64,000 nucleotides of DNA from Oceanococcus sp041619555. GTDB taxonomy: Bacteria; Pseudomonadota; Gammaproteobacteria; Nevskiales; Oceanococcaceae. Below, one piece after another: positions 1 to 7,795 of the stretch. The notes under the pieces are model-generated. The model had not been told where the DNA came from and searched no databases. It worked only from the letters and a program-made list of their open reading frames with translations. The stretch's first letter is position 1. Each line of letters begins with the position of its first letter. The stretch is taken from assembly GCA_041619555.1 (NCBI GenBank), contig JBFKDQ010000009.1, positions 23,591 to 87,590 of the forward strand, read 5' to 3'. The position numbers and the translations under genes are program-made.

Positions 1-415
1 CCAGCAGGACACGGCCCACTGGCCCGCCGTCAGCCGCCGGAAGCGGAACCGGCAAGGACGACGCTCTGGCCTGCGTCGCCGCCCCGTGAACCAGAGGCAG
101 GCTTAGCATGAACCTGAAACACGCCCCCTTGCCAGGCTGAGCTTCCGCTTCGATACGCCCCATCAAGGCGACCAGATGCCTGCAGATTGCCAGGCCCAGA
201 CCAGCCCCGGCAAACCGACGATTGGCATCGGCATCGAGCTGGGTAAAGCTGTCAAACGGCTTTGGTGCCTGTTCCGGGACAAAATCGAAGCGCTCCTCGG
301 CTGGCGTATCCAGAAGCTGCAGCGCTTGCAGGCTCTGGCAGCGCTCAAACTCATCCGTCAGCGGCGGCGGGCGCTGCATCAGCGCGGTATGCTGAGCCAA
401 TTGCGAAACGGCCAT
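1..415 (-). CDS. Histidine-kinase-like ATPase fragment, partial (runs off the window)
   Basis: The reading frame is open from the ATG at 415 to the window edge. Residues 64-115 or so look like the C-terminal half of a HATPase_c domain: an F box (PFDSFTQLD), the G2 box (RRFAGAGLGLAIC) and the end motif GKGACFRF. A Pro/Ala linker and VGRVLLV follow, which looks like the first strand of a receiver domain. The segment before the F box does not resemble the HisKA helix or the N box of a kinase, so this is either a truncated or rearranged hybrid kinase or a start wrongly read; the same frame stays open upstream past a GTG at 448. No good ribosome binding site is seen before either start. It lies directly downstream of the LuxO-family gene on the same strand, so a signalling partnership is likely but not shown. 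Confidence 0.5.
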   Translation of the reverse strand, partial: MAVSQLAQHTALMQRPPPLTDEFERCQSLQALQLLDTPAEERFDFVPEQAPKPFDSFTQLDADANRRFAGAGLGLAICRHLVALMGRIEAEAQPGKGACFRFMLSLPLVHGAATQARASSLPVPLPAADGGPVGRVLL

Positions 416-497
416 TGAATTGACCACAACAAGATCGCTCGCAAGCACTGCCGCGCATGCCCACCGGCCTGTGCATGCGCGCGGCCTGATACCAGCA

Positions 498-2033
498 TCA
501 TGACGGGCCTCTGCCGTTTTCCCAGGCCTTGAGCTTGCGGTAGATGGTCGAGGCGCTCACCCGCAGATGGGCGGCAGCCAATGGGATATTGCCCGCGCAG
601 ACTTCGATGGCCTCCTCGATCGCATACTTCTCGGTGACCCACAGGGGCTGAATCGACACCGCCTGGGCGGAATGGTCTCGATGTCCCTGACTGCCGGCGC
701 CCGCCGCCACCGCATTCTTGGGCGCGCCCCCGGCAGCCACAGTCGGCAGCGGGTCGGGCAGCATGGCCTGCGTCACCTCACGACCGTTGTTCAGCAGCAC
801 GATGTTGTGCACGGTGTTGTGCAACTGGCGTACATTGCCGGGCCATTCGTAACTCAGAAACAAACTTTCCACATCGGGCGCGAAAGACTGGAACTCCCGC
901 CCTTCCTCCGCGCTGAGCTGGGCAAGAAAATGACGCGCGATCTGCAGCACGTCGCGCTCTCGCTCGCGCAGCGCCGGCATGCGGATCGGAATCACGTTGA
1001 GGCGGTAATACAGGTCCTCGCGAAAACGGCCTTCCGCCACCAGTTGCAATGGATCACGGTTGGTCGCGCAGACAAAGCGCACATCCACCTTGCGGGTGGT
1101 GTTGCTGCCAACGCGAACGAAGCTGCCGGTCTGGATGAAGCGCAACAACTTCACCTGCAGGTCCATGTCCATTTCCCCGATCTCGTCGAGAAACAGGGTG
1201 CCGCCATCGGCCTTCTCCGCAGCACCTGGACGGTCACTACTGGCGCCGCTGAACGCCCCTTTGACATGGCCAAAAATCTCGCTTTCAAACAGATCGCGTG
1301 GGATCGCGCCACAGTTGATCGCGACAAATTCGCCGCTGCTGCGATCACTGCGATCATGGATCGCCTCGGCGCACAGTTCCTTGCCGGTGCCGGACTCACC
1401 GGTGATGAACACCGAGGCGCGGCTGCTGGCCGCGCTGTCGATGATCCGGTAGACCACCTGCATCGGCAGCGAACGACCGACAAAACCGGCATAACCATCA
1501 CGCTCGATCTGTTCCCGGATCAGGCGGACTTCCTCGCTCAATCGCAGGCGATCGAGCACATTGTCCACCGTCACCCCAAGGCGCTCGCAGGTGAAAGGCT
1601 TTTCCAGGAAATCTACGGCCCCCAGACGCATCGCTTCCACAGCCGATTCAACCGAGCCATGCGCGGTGATCACGACACGCGGGAACTGGGCGCCGGCGGC
1701 CTGCAACTGCTCAAGAATTTCATGCCCGTGCATATCCGGCAGTTGCAGATCAAGCAGCAGAAGATCGGGGGCCTGTTCGGCGATGGCCTGCAGACCCTCG
1801 CCGCCCAGGGCATACCATTGCGCGTCGAAATCCAGCTTGCGCAGATATTCCTTGTACAGGGTGCCGAGCGGCGTGCTGTCCTCGATCACGATGGCACGCA
1901 GGCGACGGCCGGCAATGGACTTCGACATGCGCTCAGACCCCGTCATGCGGTAGCGCACCGCGGTGGGGCCGGACGGCGCGAGAAAAACCGGCTTGGGCGT
2001 GCTGCCGGGGCGGGCGAGCAACAGGACGGACAT
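498..2033 (-). CDS. luxO: LuxO-family sigma54-dependent response regulator
   Basis: This is a three-domain activator of sigma54 RNA polymerase. An N-terminal receiver (about residues 44-160, phospho-acceptor Asp in LLLLDLQLPDM) is followed by an AAA+ domain (GESGTGKE Walker A, GGTLFLDEIGEM Walker B) and a C-terminal Fis-type helix-turn-helix (ending IYRKLKAWEN). The stretch LPMQVVYRIIDSAASS and the C-terminal QPLW...A-IEEAIE segment are typical of LuxO rather than of NtrC or DctD. The sigma54-contact loop reads GAFSGA instead of GAFTGA. Starts at 2033, 1946 and 1928 are possible; 1928 begins 8 residues before the receiver, but codons in the extension have the same high GC third position as the body, so the long form is given. 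In Vibrio, LuxO controls quorum sensing through Qrr small RNAs; no luxU is visible here. A sigma54 promoter and a LuxO-like operator lie upstream (2067-2191), suggesting autoregulation. Confidence 0.85.
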   Translation of the reverse strand: MSVLLLARPGSTPKPVFLAPSGPTAVRYRMTGSERMSKSIAGRRLRAIVIEDSTPLGTLYKEYLRKLDFDAQWYALGGEGLQAIAEQAPDLLLLDLQLPDMHGHEILEQLQAAGAQFPRVVITAHGSVESAVEAMRLGAVDFLEKPFTCERLGVTVDNVLDRLRLSEEVRLIREQIERDGYAGFVGRSLPMQVVYRIIDSAASSRASVFITGESGTGKELCAEAIHDRSDRSSGEFVAINCGAIPRDLFESEIFGHVKGAFSGASSDRPGAAEKADGGTLFLDEIGEMDMDLQVKLLRFIQTGSFVRVGSNTTRKVDVRFVCATNRDPLQLVAEGRFREDLYYRLNVIPIRMPALRERERDVLQIARHFLAQLSAEEGREFQSFAPDVESLFLSYEWPGNVRQLHNTVHNIVLLNNGREVTQAMLPDPLPTVAAGGAPKNAVAAGAGSQGHRDHSAQAVSIQPLWVTEKYAIEEAIEVCAGNIPLAAAHLRVSASTIYRKLKAWENGRGPS

Positions 2034-2066
2034 ACGACAGACTCACAGGTGTTCTTCGGCGCCTGG

Positions 2067-2082
2067 AGCAAAGCCCGTGCCA
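2067..2082 (-). promoter_or_regulatory. Sigma54 (-24/-12) promoter of the luxO homologue
   Basis: Read on the minus strand, TGGCACGGGCTTTGCT matches the consensus TGGCACG-N4-TTGCW at every defined position, with the invariant GG and GC separated by 10 bases. Transcription would begin near 2056, leaving a 22-nt leader for the start at 2033 or 128 nt for the start at 1928. Confidence 0.75.
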
Positions 2083-2178
2083 GTCCTGAGAGGCAAGATA
2101 AAAAACCGGAAAACGAACGCATTCCTGCGGCATGGGCACAATTCCAGAGATACAAAGCCGTAGCATTCGCAGAACTCA

Positions 2179-2191
2179 TCGCAAATTGCAA
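2179..2191 (-). promoter_or_regulatory. LuxO-type operator upstream of luxO
   Basis: TTGCAATTTGCGA on the minus strand fits the published LuxO site TTGCA-W3-TGCAA with one mismatch. Its centre lies 104 bp upstream of the first G of the -24 element, a normal distance for a sigma54 enhancer and identical to that of the site at 42113-42125. Confidence 0.6.
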
Positions 2192-2220
2192 ACCAATGTG
2201 CGACGAGCAGGGCCCGCCCA

Positions 2221-2248
2221 CGCCAGTTCAGGCCGACCCGAACTGGCG
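2221..2248. repeat. Inverted repeat after the aldehyde dehydrogenase gene
   Basis: Perfect 9-bp arms CGCCAGTTC and GAACTGGCG flank a 10-base loop, 13 bases past the end of the aldehyde dehydrogenase gene. It could end transcription, but no run of T follows on the minus strand, so it is only a weak terminator candidate. Confidence 0.35.
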
Positions 2249-2260
2249 CCTGAACGGCTT

Positions 2261-3760
2261 TCAGGAACGGCGAAAAACACTGCCGATTTTGATCATGCCG
2301 TTGATTGCGGAGACCACGGCGTTGGGAATCACGATGGGACGCTCCAGCAACTGCCCGACCATCTTCTTGTACTTGTCCGAATAGGGCGGAAACATCAGCT
2401 TGGGGTCACCCACCGGCGGCCCTTCCTCCACCACCGAGCGCAGGTTCGAGCATTCCAGGAAGGTGCACTTGCCACCGACCCGACCGGTTCCGCTGGCATT
2501 GATGCCACCAAACGGCAGATTCGGATTGGTGCCGGACTGGATCACATTGTGATTGATCACCGTGCTGCCCGCCGTGGTGCGCGCCAAAAACCAGTCCTTG
2601 GCCTCACGCTCACGTGCAAAAATATATGCGCTCAGCGGCTTCGGTCGCTTGCGGATTGCCGCAATGGCTTCCTCGCGGGCATCGAATGGCAGGATGCAGA
2701 TGATCGGCCCGAACACCTCCTCCTGCATGATGCGCATGGATTCGTTCACATTCGACAGGATGGTCGGCGCGATGAAACGCTCGCCGGCATCAGTCTGGCC
2801 GCCGAATTCCAGTTTCGCCCCCTTGTCCAGGGCATCACGCAGCAGCCCGCTGATGCGCTGGAAATGCTTGTCGTTGACGATGCGTGGCAGATGGGTGGAT
2901 TTCTCGAAGCCGGCGCCATCGGGGTTGTACATGCTGGTGAAAGCCGCCCCCATCGCTTCAATGAAGGGCCGCTCGATGGAGCGATGCACCAGGGCGTAGT
3001 CCGGCGCCACGCAGACCTGACCGGCATTCGCCGCACGCGCCCAGGCGGTCTTGAACGCCGCATCCGCCACGTCCGCGCTGGCATCGATGATGGTCGGGTT
3101 CTTGCCCCCCATTTCCAGGGTCACGGAGGCGAAATGCTCCGCCGCGGCCTTCATCACCAGCCGACCCACACCATGCCCACCAATGTAGAAAATATGATTG
3201 ACCGGACAGGCCAGCAGGGCTTGGGCGACATCGGCGCCGCCCTGCAGCACGGCAAACTCATCTTCCGGCATGGCTTCGGCGACAATCTGCGCCAGCACCT
3301 CGGCGGACCGCGGCGCCAGTTCGGAGGGCTTCAGAATGAAGGCATTACCGGCGGCAATGGCACCGGCCGCCATCACGAAGGCCTCGGCGATCGGAGCATT
3401 CCAGGTCGACAGGTGCAGGATCACACCTTTGGGCTCGGCGTGCAGATAGCTTTTCTTGCCCAGGGTCATGATGGAGCCCGGCACTGGCTGCGGCGCCATC
3501 CAGGTCTGCAGATGCTTGCTGATGAACTCGATCTCGGCCTTGATCATCAGCAACTGACCATCAATATCGGTTTCATGCACCTGCAATTCCGCCTGCCCCG
3601 CTGCGACAATCGCCGGCCGGGAAGCCAGAATCACCCGCAGCAAGCCCTGCAGTTTGCTGATTCTTTCCGCCGCGGAGGTCTGCGCCAGATCCGGCGCACG
3701 GGCCGCCAGCCGATCGAAGACTTCGCGCACTTCGTCACGCTCTTGCATCACTGCATTCAT
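2261..3760 (-). CDS. Aldehyde dehydrogenase, class 3-like
   Basis: A 499-residue NAD(P)-dependent aldehyde dehydrogenase that oxidises an aldehyde to the acid. The active-site Glu motif reads LEMGGKNP (about residue 218), and the catalytic Cys lies in GQVCVAPDY (about residue 250), a form usual in class 3 and coniferyl-aldehyde dehydrogenase-like members; the C-terminal FGGINASGTGR motif is also present. There is no signal peptide, so it should be cytoplasmic. Its start is 14 bases after the stop of the short-chain dehydrogenase gene, so the two are probably one operon that oxidises an alcohol and then the aldehyde. The substrate cannot be read from the sequence. The gap to luxO (2034-2260) holds that gene's promoter. 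Confidence 0.85.
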   Translation of the reverse strand: MNAVMQERDEVREVFDRLAARAPDLAQTSAAERISKLQGLLRVILASRPAIVAAGQAELQVHETDIDGQLLMIKAEIEFISKHLQTWMAPQPVPGSIMTLGKKSYLHAEPKGVILHLSTWNAPIAEAFVMAAGAIAAGNAFILKPSELAPRSAEVLAQIVAEAMPEDEFAVLQGGADVAQALLACPVNHIFYIGGHGVGRLVMKAAAEHFASVTLEMGGKNPTIIDASADVADAAFKTAWARAANAGQVCVAPDYALVHRSIERPFIEAMGAAFTSMYNPDGAGFEKSTHLPRIVNDKHFQRISGLLRDALDKGAKLEFGGQTDAGERFIAPTILSNVNESMRIMQEEVFGPIICILPFDAREEAIAAIRKRPKPLSAYIFAREREAKDWFLARTTAGSTVINHNVIQSGTNPNLPFGGINASGTGRVGGKCTFLECSNLRSVVEEGPPVGDPKLMFPPYSDKYKKMVGQLLERPIVIPNAVVSAINGMIKIGSVFRRS

Positions 3761-3774
3761 GCTCGGTTCCTGCT

Positions 3775-4644
3775 TCAGGAGGGTTTGTAGGACGGGATCT
3801 TGAACGCGCTGCGCATCATCTTCTCCAGCGCGCTATCGGACAGCAGCAGGCGCATGATGCCCATGGGCTTGACATCCTTGCCCAGCAATTCCATCGGTTT
3901 CCATTTCGGTTTCGCCAGGATTTTCAAGGTCCCCTGCAGCGCCTCTTCTGGCGTGCTTCCGGATTTTTCCACCATCGATGGCAGCACCTTCAGCACGGTG
4001 TTTCCGAGGTGCGGTTCATACACCTTGCGCAGGTTCTCGGGCTGCATGTTCCAGGTGCGCGTCACCTGCGCCTCGGCATTCTGCGACATGCCGGTCAGCA
4101 CGCCACCCGGCACGATCGAGGTCACCTGAATCCCGAAAGGCGCCAGTTCATGGCGCAGCGTCAGGCTCATGCCATGGATCGCATGCTTGCTCATGTTGTA
4201 AGCCCCGGCGCCCACCGGATTGGCGATGATTGCACCGGAACTGTAATTGGCGATGCGCGAACCCGGCGCGTTCTTGCGCAGCAGGGGCAGGAAAGCCTGC
4301 ACCACCCGCAACTGGCCAAACGCGTTGATATGGAAGATCCGCTCAAGCTGCTCGAGATCAACCGCTTCCATGACGCCAACTGCGATATTCGCAACCCCGG
4401 CGACATTCATCAGCAGATCCAGACCCTGACCGGCCAGCGCTTCGGTCACGATGTCGGCGCTTTTCCGCACCGACTCGGTGCTGGATACATCCTGTTCGAC
4501 GACGGTGATATTGCCTGCGGTGGCCAGATCGGTCGGCGCACCCGGCAAAACCCCGGCAAAAACGCGCCAGCCCTGTTTGGCCAGTTCCTTGACCAGCAGG
4601 TTGGCCTGGCCGACATTGGCGCCGGTAATGAAAGCGGTCTGCAT
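3775..4644 (-). CDS. Short-chain dehydrogenase/reductase
   Basis: A 289-residue classical SDR. The nucleotide-binding motif is TGANVGQA near the N-terminus (the last Gly is Ala), followed by the NVAG motif (about residue 80), the catalytic Ser in NYSSGA and the YNMSK catalytic Tyr/Lys pair (about 160). The C-terminal 60 residues are a longer tail than in minimal SDRs. A good ribosome site (GGGAG) precedes the ATG by about 8 bases. It is the first gene of a pair with the aldehyde dehydrogenase. The 260-base stretch upstream (to the DUF4197 gene) should hold the promoter; I see no convincing -35/-10 in it. Substrate unknown. Confidence 0.85.
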   Translation of the reverse strand: MQTAFITGANVGQANLLVKELAKQGWRVFAGVLPGAPTDLATAGNITVVEQDVSSTESVRKSADIVTEALAGQGLDLLMNVAGVANIAVGVMEAVDLEQLERIFHINAFGQLRVVQAFLPLLRKNAPGSRIANYSSGAIIANPVGAGAYNMSKHAIHGMSLTLRHELAPFGIQVTSIVPGGVLTGMSQNAEAQVTRTWNMQPENLRKVYEPHLGNTVLKVLPSMVEKSGSTPEEALQGTLKILAKPKWKPMELLGKDVKPMGIMRLLLSDSALEKMMRSAFKIPSYKPS

Positions 4645-4846
4645 CTGAAGTTCTCCCTGGAACGGTTCCAGTCCAAAACCCCAGTGTGGGTCAGCACGAC
4701 AGCGCCGGCCTCATGCAGAAGCATGAGATTCCCGTCAATCTGCCCCCAGATCAGGCCACCTCGATGCAGCGATGCGCACGAGGATCGCATCGAACCACGG
4801 ATTCGCCGCGTTCTGCGCGAGCGGGCCGACAGACGCGAGCGCCGGC

Positions 4847-5584
4847 CTATTCGAACACTCGGCGCAACAGCTCGGTGCCGCGCGCCGCCGGATTTTCGCG
4901 GATCTTCTTTTCTTCTTCCGCAATGGTCGCGAACAGGCCATTGAGGGTCTTGCTGGTCACGTAGGCATCCAGATCAGAGGCCTCCTCGCCCAACAAGGCC
5001 GACCACGGCCCCGCCTGCGCGCTGACCGCCTTGTACGCCTGCGTCACCCCCACCTCAGCGGTACTGCGCGCCACCAGCGGCCGGATCCGCTGATCCAGTT
5101 GATCCCGGGTCTGACGTTCGAAGTAGCGGGTGGCCGCATCCTCCTCACCCTGAAGAATGCTCATCGCATCCTCGATCGTCAGCGCCTGCACGGCGGCCGA
5201 GAAGATATCCGCCACCTGGGGCACCGCCTTTTCCGCCGCCCGATTGATGCTCAGCGCGAAAGCATCAAGCGGCCCGTTGAGCCCCCACTGTCTGAGCTTG
5301 GACTCCAGCTGATCCATCGGCGCCGGCAGAGGAATTCTGACCCCGGCATTGCCCAGAAACCCATCCTCCCGACCCAGGCTCAAGATGGCATTGCGGGTGC
5401 CCTGCGCCAGGGCCTCGCGCAGACCGGCAACCACCTCGGCCTGATCCAGACCCTGGCTCAGCTGCGGTTGCTGTTTGAACAGTTCGCCGGCCGATTTCAT
5501 CCAGTCCTGCCAGCCCGCCTGCACCGGCAGGCTGCCGAGCAGGATCATGGCGGCGAGAACATGACGAGTGCGGAAAGTTTTCAT
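4847..5584 (-). CDS. DUF4197 exported protein
   Basis: About 245 residues. The ATG at 5584 starts a clear signal peptide (MKTFRTRHVLAAMILLGSLPVQA), after which the mature chain begins GWQDWMKSAGELF. The body matches DUF4197: LREAL...GTRNAI, the FLGNAGVRIPLP motif, the regular helix pairs, and the motif ending KTLNGLFATIAEEEKKIRENP. The function of this periplasmic family is unknown. The open frame extends upstream to 5737 but that part overlaps the end of the GGDEF-EAL gene and lacks coding character. It follows the GGDEF-EAL gene on the same strand with a gap of 94 bases. Confidence 0.8.
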   Translation of the reverse strand: MKTFRTRHVLAAMILLGSLPVQAGWQDWMKSAGELFKQQPQLSQGLDQAEVVAGLREALAQGTRNAILSLGREDGFLGNAGVRIPLPAPMDQLESKLRQWGLNGPLDAFALSINRAAEKAVPQVADIFSAAVQALTIEDAMSILQGEEDAATRYFERQTRDQLDQRIRPLVARSTAEVGVTQAYKAVSAQAGPWSALLGEEASDLDAYVTSKTLNGLFATIAEEEKKIRENPAARGTELLRRVFE

Positions 5585-5678
5585 TGCTGTTGACCTTGAG
5601 CTTGATGCTGAACCATGAATTTGCGCCACGACGTGACGAACGTGCACTCCGTGCAAGACCCGCTCCGGCCCTGCGCAG

Positions 5679-7793
5679 TCACGGGCTGGGTGGACGATCA
5701 GCCTGACACAGCAGGGCCTCGAAATCCTCCCGCGCAAGTGGCCGGCCCAGCAGAAACCCCTGCACCCAGTCGGCCTGATGCTTGCGTAGATAACGCAGCT
5801 GCGCTTCGGTCTCGACCCCTTCGGCGACCACGCCGAGCTTCAGATTATGGGCCAGATTGATGATCGCCTGAACGATCAGGGCGCTGTCCTGCTCGTCCTC
5901 GATCTCGGCAATGAACGCGCGATCGATCTTCAGCGTATTCACCGGCAGGCGACGCAGATAGTTCAGCGAGGACTGTCCGGTACCGAAATCATCGATGGAA
6001 ACGGAGACGCCCAGACCGCGCATTTCGCTCAGGACCACAACCGCGTGATCCAGGCTGCCCATGATCGCGGTTTCGGTGACCTCGAGATCCAGCTTGTCCG
6101 CCGGCACATCAAACTCGAGCAGCACCTCTTCCAGCATGCGGCTCAGGCCATCGCCCTGAAATTGCACCGCAGAAACGTTCAGAGAAATCCGCGGCACCAT
6201 CCGCCCGTCCACCAGCCAGTCCCTTAGATCCCGACAAATCGTGCGCGCCACGAAGCGGCCAAGCTCATCGATCAGACCGGATTCCTCGGCAATCGGGATG
6301 AAGTCGGCGGGCGAAATCCAGGTCCCGGCCAATTGCCAGCGCAGCAGGGCCTCGGCGCCCACCAGCACACCATCACAGGTCCGGAACTGCGGCTGATAAT
6401 GGACGGCCAGCTCATGCCGCGCCAGTGCCTGCCGCAGTTCGCGCTGCAGATGGCGGCGCTGGCGCATGCGCTCACCCATCTGCGGCACATAGAAACGGAC
6501 CTGAGCCGCACCGGCAAGCTTGGCGGAACTCAGGGCTTTCTCCACGTTCTGCATCAGACCGGAGACATCAGTTGCATCATCGGGGAACACGCTGACCCCG
6601 CAATTGCAGGCCAGATCGAGACGCTGCTGATCCAGCACAAACGGTTGCCGCAGGCCTTCGACCAGCCGCTGGACCAATGCGGAAGCGGCATCCAGACCAC
6701 GCAGTTCGCCGCAGGCCAGGGCGAACTGATCTCCACCCAGACGCGCAACGACCGCGGTATCGCCGGCAATCGCGACGAGGCGACGGCCGATTTCCTGCAG
6801 GACCTGATCGCCAATGGCATACCCCAGATGCTCGTTGACCTCCTGGAAATCGCAGACATCGACGCAGACCACCGCCACCTGGGCATTCTCGCGTCGGGCC
6901 AGGCGCAGGCGCTCCCCCAGCCGATCCAGAAACAGGGTGCGGTTGGGCAGATCGGTCAGACGATCAAACTGTTCGAGATAGCAGGCCTGCGCCTCGGCCT
7001 GCTCACGCCGCTCCAGATGATCCTCGATTGCCTGCAACAGGCGATTTGCCGAGCGGACCCACAGACCGAGCTCATCGCGTTCGTGACCGCGCAGCAGTGG
7101 AAGTCGGGTGCGCTGGGGCAGTTGCGCATCGACCCGGCTCAGACGCTCGAGCAACTGCGTCAGCGGCCGGGTCAAAAATGCCATGAACAGCGCCAGCAGA
7201 ATGCAGGCAAGGAGCAGCGCCCGCAACAGGCCGGTGAGGACAATCCAGCGCGCGCGATCGAGAAATGCACGTCCGGCCGGCAGGGTATCCACGCTCAGAC
7301 GCAGGACCCCGAAACTGCGTCCGTCTTCGTGCAGGCGCAAGGCGACGGAGTAATGCCGTTCGGCGCCGAAAATCAGATCGGTCATCCAGCGCGCCCGGCT
7401 TGGTGCGCGCGGACGCTGGAAATCGGCCAAGGGATCACCGCTGTCGCCGAGCACTTGGATGGCATACAGCGGCTGAAAATTCGCCAGACCCTCGACCACC
7501 CGGCCGGCCAGCTGTGCATCGATATTGTAGGCGGCCTCGGTCGCCGGGCGCCGGACCATGGAGATCAGCTGCGCCAGGGTCTCATCGATGTCCTGACTTT
7601 GCCGGCGGGCATCCAGCGCGATCTGCACCAGACTCAGCAAGATCCCGACCAGCAGCGCCGCGGCCATGCAACTCAACAGCAGCCGCACACTCAGACGATC
7701 GCGCAGTCGGATGCGCTCCGGCAGGACCTCCGTCCCGATCGCGCCATCACCAGCTGCTACACTGGAGCCCGTCGCCCTGGCCGAGGAAGACAT
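5679..7793 (-). CDS. Membrane GGDEF-EAL protein (probable c-di-GMP phosphodiesterase)
   Basis: About 704 residues. One membrane segment near residues 37-58, a periplasmic domain of about 110 residues, a second membrane segment, a HAMP-like linker, a GGDEF domain and a C-terminal EAL domain. The cyclase motif reads GGDQF, with the usual Glu replaced by Gln, so cyclase activity is doubtful. The EAL domain keeps its metal and catalytic residues: EALLRW, NVSAVQ, EVTE, IDDFGTG, KIDR and AEGVET. The ATG at 7793 is chosen; a GTG at 7808 in the same frame would overlap the divergent gene. No ribosome site is obvious for either. It is divergent from a solute-binding protein whose ATG starts at 7796, so the two may work as a sensor pair. 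Confidence 0.88.
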   Translation of the reverse strand: MSSSARATGSSVAAGDGAIGTEVLPERIRLRDRLSVRLLLSCMAAALLVGILLSLVQIALDARRQSQDIDETLAQLISMVRRPATEAAYNIDAQLAGRVVEGLANFQPLYAIQVLGDSGDPLADFQRPRAPSRARWMTDLIFGAERHYSVALRLHEDGRSFGVLRLSVDTLPAGRAFLDRARWIVLTGLLRALLLACILLALFMAFLTRPLTQLLERLSRVDAQLPQRTRLPLLRGHERDELGLWVRSANRLLQAIEDHLERREQAEAQACYLEQFDRLTDLPNRTLFLDRLGERLRLARRENAQVAVVCVDVCDFQEVNEHLGYAIGDQVLQEIGRRLVAIAGDTAVVARLGGDQFALACGELRGLDAASALVQRLVEGLRQPFVLDQQRLDLACNCGVSVFPDDATDVSGLMQNVEKALSSAKLAGAAQVRFYVPQMGERMRQRRHLQRELRQALARHELAVHYQPQFRTCDGVLVGAEALLRWQLAGTWISPADFIPIAEESGLIDELGRFVARTICRDLRDWLVDGRMVPRISLNVSAVQFQGDGLSRMLEEVLLEFDVPADKLDLEVTETAIMGSLDHAVVVLSEMRGLGVSVSIDDFGTGQSSLNYLRRLPVNTLKIDRAFIAEIEDEQDSALIVQAIINLAHNLKLGVVAEGVETEAQLRYLRKHQADWVQGFLLGRPLAREDFEALLCQADRPPSP

Positions 7794-7795
7794 CA

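Noticed and set aside
567..2384. 605-codon open frame on the plus strand opposite luxO
   Set aside because: It is the GC-rich shadow of the luxO frame; the opposite strand carries clear receiver, AAA+ and HTH motifs.
2132..3790. 552-codon plus-strand frame across the aldehyde dehydrogenase gene
   Set aside because: Antisense shadow; composition rich in Arg, His and Gln with no recognisable domain.
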